Shown piece by piece: positions 52,739 through 60,053 of a stretch of 63,795 nt of DNA. The position numbers were made by a program, and so were the translations under genes. Every line of letters begins with the position of its first letter. Position 1 is the stretch's first letter. This stretch comes from Paenibacillus rigui (GTDB lineage: Bacteria > Bacillota > Bacilli > Paenibacillales > NBRC-103111), in contig NZ_NMQW01000036.1 of NCBI RefSeq assembly GCF_002234615.1, positions 1 to 63,795 of the forward strand, in the 5' to 3' direction. The notes under the pieces are model-generated. The model was not told the origin of the DNA. It did not search any database and saw only the letters and a list, made by a program, of their open reading frames with translations.

Positions 52739-52905
52739 TTCGCTTCCTCCTCCTTCAACGCTTCGAGAATCGCTATTACCCGCCGTTCCGTGATCTGATA
52801 TCTTCTTGAATACCATGCAGCAAACTCTTTATCTGTCATGATTGAGAATACTTTCCGCGTTTCCTGTATGCTCTTTACGATTCCGTCAAAGGTTTGAAGG
52901 GTCAT
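52735..52905 (-). CDS. Duplicated small HTH-like protein, copy 1
   Basis: A 56-residue protein, MTLQTFDGIVKSIQETRKVF at the start, then a helix-turn-helix-like WYSRRYQITERRVIAILEAL. GGAGGAAC precedes the ATG. It is nearly identical to the gene at 53156-53323 (about 48 of 55 residues). The stop overlaps the next ATG. Confidence 0.6.
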   Translation of the reverse strand: MTLQTFDGIVKSIQETRKVFSIMTDKEFAAWYSRRYQITERRVIAILEALKEEEAK

Positions 52906-52916
52906 TGCGGTTCCTC

Positions 52917-53159
52917 CTAATCTTCAATCCGTGTTAAATTTCCGTTAGCATCCATCTTGAAACGCGGTCCCGGTTCTTCGTCTTCCGCTGACAGAAACGC
53001 CATCCTTCTTGCTCGATCCATGATAGATTGGAGTGCGTTGTAGTCCTCTTCAACCTTCCGTAACCGCTCAATTTCCTTATCCTGTTCAGCTATAACTTGC
53101 TTCAAAAGCGTTACTTCACAAATAGGGCAATGATAATTACTGTGTTCACAAAGTGTCAT
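52917..53159 (-). CDS. Hypothetical protein with CxxC and coiled coil
   Basis: An 80-residue protein: HCPIC with C5 may bind zinc, followed by a coiled coil (VIAEQDKEIERLRKVEEDYN). It lies between the two duplicated genes. GGAGGAAG precedes the ATG; the start overlaps the copy-2 stop by four bases. Confidence 0.55.
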   Translation of the reverse strand: MTLCEHSNYHCPICEVTLLKQVIAEQDKEIERLRKVEEDYNALQSIMDRARRMAFLSAEDEEPGPRFKMDANGNLTRIED

Positions 53160-53323
53160 TCCGCTTCCTCCTTCAAATGGTCAAGTATCGCTAGTACCCG
53201 CCGTTCCGTGATGTGATACCTCCGTGAATACCATGCAGCAAACTCCTGGTCCGTCATGATTGAGAATATTTTCCGCGTTTCCTGTATGCTCTTTACGATT
53301 CCGTCAAAGGTTTGAAGTGTCAT
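53156..53323 (-). CDS. Duplicated small HTH-like protein, copy 2
   Basis: A 55-residue protein, MTLQTFDGIVKSIQETRKIF then WYSRRYHITERRVLAILDHL. I choose the ATG at 53323 with AGGAGG upstream; the frame opens at 53368. Paralog of 52735-52905. Confidence 0.6.
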   Translation of the reverse strand: MTLQTFDGIVKSIQETRKIFSIMTDQEFAAWYSRRYHITERRVLAILDHLKEEAE

Positions 53324-53558
53324 GGTTGGCCTCCTGGCTATTCGGTTGTTCTTTTGCCGCATTGCCAAGTATAATGACCCGATCTCCTGTTAACCTTCCT
53401 GCCACCACAAACCCAACAACCTCAATAACTCCGCTAAGTAAGGTCACGTATTCAAACCCTTGTTTTTGTATTGACTCCGCTAAATGTGACAGCATTTCTT
53501 TATCAATCTTCAATGTTTTATATCCAGCATCTTTAATCATTGCGTTAATAGAAATCAC
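53304..53558 (-). CDS. Hypothetical protein
   Basis: About 84 residues, with AMIKDAGYKTLKIDKEMLSH and a hydrophobic stretch VIEVVGFVVAG near the middle. A GTG at 53558 has AGGTGG upstream; other starts are possible. It overlaps the duplicated gene by 20 bases. Confidence 0.45.
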   Translation of the reverse strand: MISINAMIKDAGYKTLKIDKEMLSHLAESIQKQGFEYVTLLSGVIEVVGFVVAGRLTGDRVIILGNAAKEQPNSQEANHDTSNL

Positions 53559-53574
53559 TACGAACACCACCTAG

Positions 53575-53757
53575 TCATTGTTTTTCTTTAACCTTACGAA
53601 CCTTGATAAGTGTCAGGAATCCGAAGAAGGTATAATCGTACGCGTCTCGAAATTGCAGATAGCATAGATACCTTTCCCTTCCAGCGGATTCAGCTTCGAT
53701 ATACTTTGTAAGTGGTTCACGCCAGAAGTTTGGAAAAGTTATTTCGTAACGGTTCAT
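53575..53757 (-). CDS. Hypothetical protein
   Basis: About 60 residues, aromatic (MNRYEITFPNFWREPLTKYI) with a basic tail. I choose the ATG at 53757 with AGGCGGTGG upstream. It overlaps the end of the next small ORF. Function unknown. Confidence 0.45.
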   Translation of the reverse strand: MNRYEITFPNFWREPLTKYIEAESAGRERYLCYLQFRDAYDYTFFGFLTLIKVRKVKEKQ

Positions 53758-53866
53758 TATGTCCACCGCCTGTCTTTAATCTCATCCACTGCATCATCCG
53801 TGCGATTTGGTATCTTTCGTCCATGTCGGTGTTGGGGTCCGTGGCTATTTCGTAGAGTTGATTCAT
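53717..53866 (-). CDS. Small hypothetical protein
   Basis: A 49-residue ORF beginning MNQLYEIATDPNTDMDERYQ. AGGAAG precedes the ATG and the ATG overlaps the upstream gene's stop. It overlaps the following gene's start by about 40 bases. Coding plausible. Confidence 0.4.
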   Translation of the reverse strand: MNQLYEIATDPNTDMDERYQIARMMQWMRLKTGGGHNEPLRNNFSKLLA

Positions 53867-54294
53867 GCTGCTTCCTCGCCGCTTAGCCCGAGCAAGAGAT
53901 ATATGTTATTTAGATCGTATTTCCGGATCCCCACTTTTTCAGCTATCTTTCTGCGGTCCATCTTTCCGCGGTGGTTAAGAATGAATCTCAAATTTTCTTT
54001 GCCAATCAAACGCATAATAATTTTCAATCGCTTGATCCCACGCCTACCCTTGTACGCCCTCCCAGGTCCTCCTGGGTGGCGGATGCAGATTGTATATTCA
54101 ACATGAATCGCTGTATAGGTGTACGGTTTCTTATCAGTCTTTTGTGCTAAACCGCGTTTGACCAGATACGTCAGCACTTGAAATATATAGCTCTTTGATC
54201 TTTTTAGGGCTTGTCCAATCTCGTTTGGTCCCTTACCTCGTTTAAGTTGCTTATATACTTCGGATTCGGTTTCAGTTAATACAGTCATATTCAT
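53863..54294 (-). CDS. Winged-helix DNA-binding protein
   Basis: A 143-residue protein. Residues 8-50 form a winged helix (ESEVYKQLKRGKGPNEIGQA, then SKSYIFQVLTYLVKRGLAQK), and a second basic HTH-like region lies near 110-140 (RKIAEKVGIRKYDLNNIYLL). It is probably an early regulator or replication accessory protein. GGAGGGCG precedes the ATG. Confidence 0.6.
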   Translation of the reverse strand: MNMTVLTETESEVYKQLKRGKGPNEIGQALKRSKSYIFQVLTYLVKRGLAQKTDKKPYTYTAIHVEYTICIRHPGGPGRAYKGRRGIKRLKIIMRLIGKENLRFILNHRGKMDRRKIAEKVGIRKYDLNNIYLLLGLSGEEAA

Positions 54295-54307
54295 CGCCCT
54301 CCAATGG

Positions 54308-54727
54308 TTAAATATTCATTTCTTGCTGACGTAATTTCTGTTCTAACCTACGGTAAAACTCAGCATTTCCATGTGAATTGATATCCTTATAATCAAATAG
54401 TTGGTTGCATTTAGGGCAATACGGGAGCATCGTTCCCCGGCTGTAGCTCTTCTCTAACCTTTTGAAAATCACTGAGTATGGTTTCTGCTTTAACCATTCT
54501 TTTCTTTGCTCGTTTAGTGATTGATGCTGTCGATTTATATATTCGTAATTGGTAGCCAAATGGAGCATTGCCTCAAATGGATCGACAATTACACCACATC
54601 CACAAGTAATTTCCCGATTTTCCGTATCGACTGTAAATTTCCTAACCTTGCAGGTGCATTTCTTAGGAACCCTTCGATTAATCCTAAGAACGTCGATGCT
54701 GATAATGTTATCTTTGTCATCACTCAT
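54308..54727 (-). CDS. Hypothetical protein with two zinc-knuckle pairs
   Basis: A 139-residue basic protein with CTCK near 24, CGC near 43 and CPKC near 107. The C-terminal part is a charged helix. It lies just downstream of the replication initiator. Function unknown; DNA binding is possible. Confidence 0.5.
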   Translation of the reverse strand: MSDDKDNIISIDVLRINRRVPKKCTCKVRKFTVDTENREITCGCGVIVDPFEAMLHLATNYEYINRQHQSLNEQRKEWLKQKPYSVIFKRLEKSYSRGTMLPYCPKCNQLFDYKDINSHGNAEFYRRLEQKLRQQEMNI

Positions 54728-54747
54728 TGCTCGTACTCCATTTCAAT

Positions 54748-55692
54748 TTATTTTCCATCCAGCATCTGTGCTCTACGCCTCATGGCTTCACGTTCTTCTG
54801 GAGAACGTAACGTTGTCGTTTCGCCATTAACTACCGTTAATTTGGGTTTATCATTTCTCGGCTTGTACCTTGAACCAAAACTCGGCCTATCGTTTTTTGG
54901 AGATTGACTTACGTACCAGCTATCCCTAATTGCTCCTTCGTAATATTTCAACGTTGTTACTCCGTGTTTCCATTTTTCTTTTATCACACCGATAATGTGA
55001 TCCGATGGTATCCCCTCTATAAGCAATCTTGTTAATATCGGTCCATTTGAATACGGCATCTCCATGACATCATGGATTTCTGCGAATGCCTTTGATACTT
55101 TTTTGAAATCATCCTCATTCAGGTTCATTTCGCCAGTAGAGTGTATATTATTTATTTCTTTATTATCTTTATTACTTTGTTCTTTTGTGGTTAGCTGATG
55201 GTTAGCTGATGGTTGGATGCTGGTTAGCAGGTGGTTAGTGTCATGGTTATAATTTCCCGCTATCTCTTGGTACGCCTGCATTATTTGCTGGTTATCGTCA
55301 TGGGAAAAATAGCTAACATAACTTTTAGTAAGTAACTTATTGTGCGATTCGTCTTTGAAAATGAAATTTTGATAATTTTCATAATTACAAATCCGGTACA
55401 ATGTACACTTACGATGGCTGGATACAAACGAAATCATTTCCTCGTTCATCAACTTCTTCACCAGTGTTCTTATCCTCTGCTCACCAATTCCTAACCTTTC
55501 GCTCCACTTGACTCGGCCAAAGATAAACTCACCTTGCTTTACTGTTATGAGCTCGCCGTCGATAAGTTCATTACCTGGATCTTTAGAGAATCTGGCACGA
55601 AGCAGCATTTCCAACCATACTTTCAAATACTCAGCATCCTTATAAATCCAGTGGTCCATGATTTGCCGATGAATACTAACCCACCCTTCCAC
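54748..55692 (-). CDS. Replication initiator (DnaD-like / phage replisome organiser)
   Basis: A 314-residue protein. Residues 1-105 are the phage replisome-organiser winged helix (GWVSIHRQIMDHWIYKDAEY, then RLGIGEQRIRTLVKKLMNEE). The middle (about 130-180) is a linker encoded by iteron repeats. Residues 190-260 form a DnaD-like domain with AEIHDVMEMPYSNGPILTRL. It opens the origin and recruits the host helicase. The start is the GTG at 55692 with AGGAGGGG upstream. The origin lies inside the gene. Confidence 0.8.
   Translation of the reverse strand: MEGWVSIHRQIMDHWIYKDAEYLKVWLEMLLRARFSKDPGNELIDGELITVKQGEFIFGRVKWSERLGIGEQRIRTLVKKLMNEEMISFVSSHRKCTLYRICNYENYQNFIFKDESHNKLLTKSYVSYFSHDDNQQIMQAYQEIAGNYNHDTNHLLTSIQPSANHQLTTKEQSNKDNKEINNIHSTGEMNLNEDDFKKVSKAFAEIHDVMEMPYSNGPILTRLLIEGIPSDHIIGVIKEKWKHGVTTLKYYEGAIRDSWYVSQSPKNDRPSFGSRYKPRNDKPKLTVVNGETTTLRSPEEREAMRRRAQMLDGK
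55141..55255. other. Prophage replication origin: iterons and AT-rich region
   Basis: Six head-to-tail units of about 11 bases: GGTTAGCTGAT (55189-55199, 55200-55210), GGTTGGATGCT (55211-55221), GGTTAGCAGGT (55222-55232), GGTTAGTGTCAT (55233-55244), GGTTATAAT. They are flanked at 55141-55185 by an almost pure AT run, a likely unwinding element. They lie inside the initiator gene, as in lambdoid and many lactococcal phages. Confidence 0.72.
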
Positions 55693-55703
55693 CCCAACCC
55701 CTC

Positions 55704-55802
55704 CTATCTATTGTTCCGTTCCCAAAAGTAATGTCGTACTGCCATGGGTCCATAACGGATATAATCATATAATTGCTGGTACCAGGTTAGTTTGTGCTGC
55801 AT
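55704..55802 (-). CDS. 32-residue hypothetical protein
   Basis: MQHKLTWYQQLYDYIRYGPM then AVRHYFWERNNR, aromatic and basic. GGGAGG lies six bases before the ATG, and its stop lies at the Shine-Dalgarno of the replication gene. Likely a real small gene. Confidence 0.5.
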   Translation of the reverse strand: MQHKLTWYQQLYDYIRYGPMAVRHYFWERNNR

Positions 55803-55969
55803 ATGGACCTCCCGAAAAGATTTTCCTCACACGTATCGCAAAATACCGGATTTATTGTATAACCGTAACATCCGCACATATAACCACTGCAACAATATTC
55901 CGGTTCGTAATCGTCTTGTACCTCAATCCTTTCTTGGCAATTCGGGTTATCGCAGGTTTTTACTTTCAT
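55787..55969 (-). CDS. Zinc-ribbon-like small protein
   Basis: About 60 residues with CDNPNC near residue 6, CC, CGC and CDTC, eight or more cysteines in ribbon-like pairs. I choose the ATG at 55969, overlapping the upstream stop; the frame opens at 56008. Function unknown. Confidence 0.55.
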   Translation of the reverse strand: MKVKTCDNPNCQERIEVQDDYEPEYCCSGYMCGCYGYTINPVFCDTCEENLFGRSICSTN

Positions 55970-56136
55970 GTGTCTTGTCCCCCATTGATTCGATCTAATT
56001 TGTCCCATGCTGCATCGTACCCCGTGAGTAAGGCTTGAAAAACGCGCATTTGGTCTTCGTCAATATCCTGCTGCTCGAGATAATCCTCTAACTCATCCAG
56101 AACCGATTCAGGTAGTCGTGATATTGTAACTTTCAT
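55966..56136 (-). CDS. Small acidic hypothetical protein
   Basis: About 56 residues, MKVTISRLPESVLDELEDYL then an acidic helix. The ATG at 56136 follows AGGAGGG from linker copy J1. Function unknown. Confidence 0.5.
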   Translation of the reverse strand: MKVTISRLPESVLDELEDYLEQQDIDEDQMRVFQALLTGYDAAWDKLDRINGGQDT

Positions 56137-56142
56137 GCTATC

Positions 56143-56166
56143 CCTCCTAATATTCAAAGCTGTCCG
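56143..56166 (-). repeat. Shine-Dalgarno linker repeat J1
   Basis: Minus strand: GGACAGCTTTGAATATTAGGAGG between the stop of the 56167 gene and the start at 56136. It is a shortened copy of the linker family seen eight times between 56.1 and 59.7 kb. Confidence 0.7.
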
Positions 56167-56352
56167 TCACGATCCGCAGCCCCTGCAAATATTTAATTCT
56201 TCTGAGCAATCGTCACAATAAGTGTCGTGTTCTCTTGTTGTGTTATCTTTTTTGCACATCCTACAACGTTTGACCCTTCTAGAGTCTCTACTGAACATGC
56301 GTTCCTGTTTTCTAATGCAATCATCACATAATTTCGGTCCATTAATTACCAC
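56167..56352 (-). CDS. Zinc-ribbon protein with four CxxC pairs
   Basis: About 61 residues, with CDDC, CRMC, CDDC and CRGC, probably two zinc sites in a rubredoxin- or ribbon-like fold. I choose the GTG at 56352 with AAGGAGGGG upstream; the frame opens at a TTG at 56385 inside the linker repeat. Function unknown. Confidence 0.55.
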   Translation of the reverse strand: MVINGPKLCDDCIRKQERMFSRDSRRVKRCRMCKKDNTTREHDTYCDDCSEELNICRGCGS

Positions 56353-56360
56353 TCTGTTCC

Positions 56361-56393
56361 CCTCCTTATGTCCTTCAATATTCAAAGCTGGCC
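56361..56393 (-). repeat. Shine-Dalgarno linker repeat J2
   Basis: Minus strand, closest to consensus: CAGCTTTGAATATTGAAGGA followed by CATAAGGAGG. The TGA within it is the stop of the 56382 gene. Confidence 0.8.
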
Positions 56394-56675
56394 ATCAACT
56401 TCTTGCCATTTGGCCCAGTAGTCCCAATCGCAGCCTTCTTCTCTTGGAGTCCTCAATTCGGTTCGATCGTTATCGATAACTGCAATAACCTTCTTAACAA
56501 CCTTGTAATCTTCAAAACCGTCATCAGACTCTGCGATTTCAACGAATGATTCGTTAGCCTGAACACCTTCCGACATCAGATCATCTTTCCATCTTTCGTA
56601 AATCTTCTCGGCTTGTACCAAAGTTTCGAACTCCTTGGAAACATCCATTTCCGTATGAACTCGGTATTTTTTCAA
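56382..56675 (-). CDS. Hypothetical protein
   Basis: About 97 residues, acidic with RVHTEMDVSKEFETLVQAEK. I choose the TTG at 56675, eight bases after GGAGG; a GTG at 56684 overlaps that site. The last residues are encoded within linker J2. Function unknown. Confidence 0.5.
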   Translation of the reverse strand: MKKYRVHTEMDVSKEFETLVQAEKIYERWKDDLMSEGVQANESFVEIAESDDGFEDYKVVKKVIAVIDNDRTELRTPREEGCDWDYWAKWQEVDGQL

Positions 56676-56683
56676 AACTGGCA

Positions 56684-56707
56684 CCTCCTCATGTCCTTCC
56701 GTATTCA
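56684..56707 (-). repeat. Shine-Dalgarno linker repeat J3
   Basis: Minus strand: TGAATACGGAAGGACATGAG then GAGG, with its TGA serving as the stop of the 56705 gene. Confidence 0.78.
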
Positions 56708-57157
56708 GTCGGCGTACTCTTTAATCAAAGCGCCATTACGGTCAAAATATTTCGTTTTCCACCATGGATGGCAATTCTCTTTCCACCATTGCCCATCGAA
56801 GATGATATCTAAATTTCCGCTATCGTTTGCACCAACAATAGTTCCCATTTTCCCAGAAACCTCAATTCGCATGCCCATGTAAGCAAAAGGAATGCATCTA
56901 TTATGGATCACTCTCTCGAAGCGTTCGCGGTTCCCGAACAAGTCAGATGGTTTGAATCGTCCAATCGTCCTTACTCGCAACATCGGAAGGAGCTTCCCGA
57001 ATGGAATATCCCAACAATCGCTCATTAACTGCCAGTACTCGTACTTCGCTTTGCTCCGGGTTTCTGCGGTGATAATCTTAGGGTATTCCTTATCATCCCA
57101 AATGTCGTAAGTGCGAACTTCATAAGTGTTTATAGCTGGAGCAGCAACATTATTCAT
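56705..57157 (-). CDS. Hypothetical protein
   Basis: A 150-residue protein with YEVRTYDIWDDKEYPKIITA at the N-terminus, and a Trp-rich end GQWWKENCHPWWKTKYFDRN. The middle has an IEVSGKMGTIVGANDSGNLD beta-barrel-like segment. GGGAGG precedes the ATG at 57157. No family recognised. Confidence 0.55.
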   Translation of the reverse strand: MNNVAAPAINTYEVRTYDIWDDKEYPKIITAETRSKAKYEYWQLMSDCWDIPFGKLLPMLRVRTIGRFKPSDLFGNRERFERVIHNRCIPFAYMGMRIEVSGKMGTIVGANDSGNLDIIFDGQWWKENCHPWWKTKYFDRNGALIKEYAD

Positions 57158-57165
57158 AGACCATA

Positions 57166-57188
57166 CCTCCCAATTCCCTCCATATTCA
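57166..57188 (-). repeat. Shine-Dalgarno linker repeat J4 (divergent)
   Basis: Minus strand: TGAATATGGAGGGAATTGGG then AGG. It keeps TGAATAT and the ribosome site but the centre differs; the TGA is the stop of the 57186 gene. Confidence 0.55.
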
Positions 57189-57509
57189 GCAGTATAATTT
57201 CCGACATTCGTTCAAAATCGCTTTATTTGCTTCGTTGTGCTTGTTGAAAAGTGTTATCCTGGATACCTCTTTCAAACCAGTTTCCACGGATACGAAGAAA
57301 GATTCGCCCATACCTAACATTTCGATAGGGATGGGAATGTCTTGACCGTGTGTCCCTTTCCCTTTTTCGACGGCTTCCTCTTCGGAGTATAAGCCGGCAG
57401 ATTCCAAGCAAGCCGTATAACCGCTGCTGTTTGGCCCCCAAAACAATACTGCGTTTCCGCCGAAATAAAGGTCATTATGCCGAGTGCATGCAATCACGAA
57501 TTTTCTCAT
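57186..57509 (-). CDS. Hypothetical protein
   Basis: A 107-residue protein starting MRKFVIACTRHNDLYFGGNA, followed by SSGYTACLESAGLYSEEEAV, possibly a small alpha/beta domain. GGAGGACGG precedes the ATG. Function unknown. Confidence 0.55.
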   Translation of the reverse strand: MRKFVIACTRHNDLYFGGNAVLFWGPNSSGYTACLESAGLYSEEEAVEKGKGTHGQDIPIPIEMLGMGESFFVSVETGLKEVSRITLFNKHNEANKAILNECRKLYC

Positions 57510-57519
57510 TGATTTCCGT

Positions 57520-57550
57520 CCTCCTCATGTCATTGAATATTCAAACTGCC
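57520..57550 (-). repeat. Shine-Dalgarno linker repeat J5
   Basis: Minus strand: GGCAGTTTGAATATTCAATG then ACATGAGGAGG, between the methyltransferase stop and the 57186 gene. Confidence 0.75.
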
Positions 57551-57552
57551 CA

Positions 57553-58947
57553 TCATACCAACTGCATTGCTAATTGATGTTCTGCCTGGTATGGCAAGTC
57601 GACGCACAACTCCGGCAGGTTTGCCCTTACGAGCGCCTCTGCGAATGGCGGCGGTACTGAGTTTCCGCAGCGTGCCACTTGCTCTGTCTTAGGGTAAGGC
57701 TTTCCGGTGTAGTCACGATCAATGATATACTCTCTGGGGAAGCCTTGTGACGGAAACAGCTCATGTGGCTCAAGCATCCGAAATCCTATATCAACGATCA
57801 TGTGATCTTCGCCATATACAGTCACGAGTCCAAACCGATCTTTGGTCGGAATTGTGTGAATCGGCTCCGAAATTTCCTGCCCAATCCCTGCACCATAGTA
57901 TTTGACTAAAAACGCTCTTACCTCAGCGAAGTGAAGCCCGCCGGCAGTTATAGTGTGGATCGGCTCCGTCATCGGCTGTCCAATATTAGACCCCTTCATT
58001 TTTACAAGATAAGATGTAACCAGAGCGTACCTATTTGATGTGTCTAATGTCATGATAGGTTTATCTAACGTTTGTCCACGTGCCTCTCGGCTTGTCGTTT
58101 CACTGTGGTATTGTGCAAGGAATGCAGTAACCAGATCCACATTGTTGTTTCTCTTTGCTTCGATTGGTGCAATGTATGGGTGTGGGTTCTCCAATACGAA
58201 CCGCTGTAGCCCTCGATGAATCCTAAGCTGCGTTTTCTCTGCAAGAGGCTTTTTTCGCTCGAATATGCTAACACAGTTAAGCGACCAATCGATCTCGTCT
58301 CCTACAGGCTTCCAAGGTTTCAGTAACTTCTTTTTCACCTGAATGCTGTTCGGTTCACCGTGCGTCGGATGCGGCCACTTGATTGGCTGACCGTCGCACC
58401 TAGCTACCAGGAAGAATCGCTTGCGGATCGTCGGCGCGCCGTAGTCGCACGCCCTGAGCTCCCGCCATTCGACCTCATACCCGATCCGCCGCAGCGCGTT
58501 AACGAAGCATCTGAACGTCCGCCCCTTCTGTTTTGGGTCCGGCTGTCCGTTTTTGATTGGACCCCAGGTCTGGAACTCTTCGACGTTTTCCAGCATTATC
58601 ACTCGAGGCTTCACTGTCGCCGCCCAGCGGACAGCCACCCATGCCAGTCCGCGAATCTCCTTCTCGACGGGCTTGCCGCCCTTTGCTTTGGAAAAATGCT
58701 TGCAATCCGGACTGAACCAAGCGAGTGCCACCGGCTGCCCGCCGGTAGCCTCCAGAGGAGGAACATCCCAAACCGATTCGCAATAATGCTTGGTGTCAGG
58801 GTGATTTGTCTTATGCATGGCGATCGCTGCTGGATCGTGATTAATTGCAATATCGACGCTTCGGCCTATCGCTAGCTCGATTCCAGTGCTTGCTCCGCCT
58901 CCTCCGGCGAAATTATCGACGACTAGCTCCTTTAGCAAATGCCTCAT
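57553..58947 (-). CDS. DNA (cytosine-5) methyltransferase, orphan phage type
   Basis: A 464-residue enzyme that methylates C5 of cytosine using S-adenosylmethionine. Motif I is VDNFAGGGGASTG (10-22), the catalytic loop SPDCKHFS (C82) replaces the common PCQ form, motif VI is MLENVEEF (about 118-125), and RKRFFLVA near 175 is motif VIII. The target-recognition domain lies about 200-330 and motifs IX-X end the protein. No restriction enzyme is adjacent, so it probably protects phage DNA. The gene is more GC-rich than its neighbours in the centre. Confidence 0.88.
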   Translation of the reverse strand: MRHLLKELVVDNFAGGGGASTGIELAIGRSVDIAINHDPAAIAMHKTNHPDTKHYCESVWDVPPLEATGGQPVALAWFSPDCKHFSKAKGGKPVEKEIRGLAWVAVRWAATVKPRVIMLENVEEFQTWGPIKNGQPDPKQKGRTFRCFVNALRRIGYEVEWRELRACDYGAPTIRKRFFLVARCDGQPIKWPHPTHGEPNSIQVKKKLLKPWKPVGDEIDWSLNCVSIFERKKPLAEKTQLRIHRGLQRFVLENPHPYIAPIEAKRNNNVDLVTAFLAQYHSETTSREARGQTLDKPIMTLDTSNRYALVTSYLVKMKGSNIGQPMTEPIHTITAGGLHFAEVRAFLVKYYGAGIGQEISEPIHTIPTKDRFGLVTVYGEDHMIVDIGFRMLEPHELFPSQGFPREYIIDRDYTGKPYPKTEQVARCGNSVPPPFAEALVRANLPELCVDLPYQAEHQLAMQLV

Positions 58948-58952
58948 ATTTT

Positions 58953-58984
58953 CACCTCATGTCCTTAAATATTCAGAGCTGTCC
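58953..58984 (-). repeat. Shine-Dalgarno linker repeat J6
   Basis: Minus strand: GGACAGCTCTGAATATTTAA then GGACATGAGGTG, just upstream of the methyltransferase gene. Confidence 0.78.
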
Positions 58985-58985
58985 G

Positions 58986-59141
58986 TCACTCCGCTGGCAC
59001 GTACTCATTTGCTGGAACCCACACCCATTTGTTATAAAGGTCGTCCCATACTAAAAATTGAGTCAATCCATTTTCGAGCTGCTGGACAGCATATACCGTC
59101 CGAACCTCTTTAAGGTTAAAGGCCAATCGAACTTTAAACAT
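58986..59141 (-). CDS. 51-residue hypothetical protein
   Basis: MFKVRLAFNLKEVRTVYAVQ then LENGLTQFLVWDD and a Trp-rich end. GGGGAGG lies eight bases before the ATG. Its stop is followed by linker J6. It resembles small phage proteins with a single beta domain; function unknown. Confidence 0.55.
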   Translation of the reverse strand: MFKVRLAFNLKEVRTVYAVQQLENGLTQFLVWDDLYNKWVWVPANEYVPAE

Positions 59142-59160
59142 CCTACATACCTCCCCTAAA

Positions 59161-59343
59161 TCATTCTTCGATACGTACAGAAGCCGTAACTTCTTCGGCT
59201 CCCTCTCGTTTGAAGTATTTTACAAATTCATCTTCTATACAGCGGATAGTCGATTGCTGTTCGTCTTCCGTACCATAAAAAAGAAATACTAGTTCTTCAC
59301 TATCGAGTGTCTTTACCGCTCTAATCTCCACGATAAGCTTCAT
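59161..59343 (-). CDS. Hypothetical protein
   Basis: A 60-residue alpha/beta protein, MKLIVEIRAVKTLDSEELVF then IEDEFVKYFKREGAEEVTAS. GGAGG from linker J7 precedes the ATG. Function unknown. Confidence 0.55.
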   Translation of the reverse strand: MKLIVEIRAVKTLDSEELVFLFYGTEDEQQSTIRCIEDEFVKYFKREGAEEVTASVRIEE

Positions 59344-59350
59344 TCGATAA

Positions 59351-59375
59351 CCTCCATGTCCTTCGATATTATTCA
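59351..59375 (-). repeat. Shine-Dalgarno linker repeat J7
   Basis: Minus strand: TGAATAATATCGAAGGACAT then GGAGG. It differs from consensus by a three-base insertion. Confidence 0.75.
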
Positions 59376-59390
59376 GACATTTTCGTCGAT

Positions 59391-59705
59391 TTATATAAGT
59401 TTTTCTTGCTGTAGACGTTCTCCGAATCCATCTTCAATAAGTCTTTTTTGCAGGAGACCAATACATGTTTCATTTATACTTTTGACGCTATCTATATTTT
59501 CAGCAACAATGTGATAAGTACGGTCAGCTGCATCCAACTGTTGTCTCTTCAAGAACATGTATTGAAGTTTTAAAATTTCAATCTCATAATGCAACTCACC
59601 AATTTTATTTTTGTTTGCTTCAAAATTTTCAAATAGAGATTCACGTTCTTTTTCCACATCGCTTATTTTCTGCAACTTAGCTTCTATTTGTTTATTTATG
59701 TCCAT
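59391..59705 (-). CDS. Coiled-coil hypothetical protein
   Basis: A 104-residue helical protein (KISDVEKERESLFENFEANK, KIGELHYEIEILKLQYMFLK), probably an oligomeric coiled coil. AGGAGGCC from linker J8 precedes the ATG. Function unknown. Confidence 0.55.
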   Translation of the reverse strand: MDINKQIEAKLQKISDVEKERESLFENFEANKNKIGELHYEIEILKLQYMFLKRQQLDAADRTYHIVAENIDSVKSINETCIGLLQKRLIEDGFGERLQQEKLI

Positions 59706-59710
59706 GTTGG

Positions 59711-59733
59711 CCTCCTATGTTCTTCGATATTCA
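59711..59733 (-). repeat. Shine-Dalgarno linker repeat J8
   Basis: Minus strand: TGAATATCGAAGAACATAGG then AGG, directly after the TAG stop of the 59734 gene. Confidence 0.75.
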
Positions 59734-59961
59734 CTAAGATACTTGGCGCAGCCGTTCTTCGGCCCACTCCAACGCATCCATCAAGACGTTATAAAGCACT
59801 GGTCCAGACCATTCGTAGACGCATTCAAACTTGTTACAAGGCTGCACATCATAATCATTAGGGCAAACATCCAATTCGAACAGTTGGATGCACCAATTTT
59901 CGTCAACCGTATAAATGTCCATTTGGTGCAATTCCCGCAGCTTCCTAATCAACTCTTCCAT
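59734..59961 (-). CDS. Hypothetical protein
   Basis: A 75-residue protein, MEELIRKLRELHQMDIYTVD then a Cys-containing middle and ECVYEWSGPVLYNVLMDALE. AGGAGGG precedes the ATG. The 90 bases between it and the HNH gene hold only a GC-rich hairpin. Function unknown. Confidence 0.55.
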   Translation of the reverse strand: MEELIRKLRELHQMDIYTVDENWCIQLFELDVCPNDYDVQPCNKFECVYEWSGPVLYNVLMDALEWAEERLRQVS

Positions 59962-60053
59962 CGCGTTCCCTCCTGAGGGACAAATTTATTCATTATGTTG
60001 TATGGCTTATCTCTATCCTGCCTGGAAGCCTTTCGGCCCCCACTCCGTTAGGC

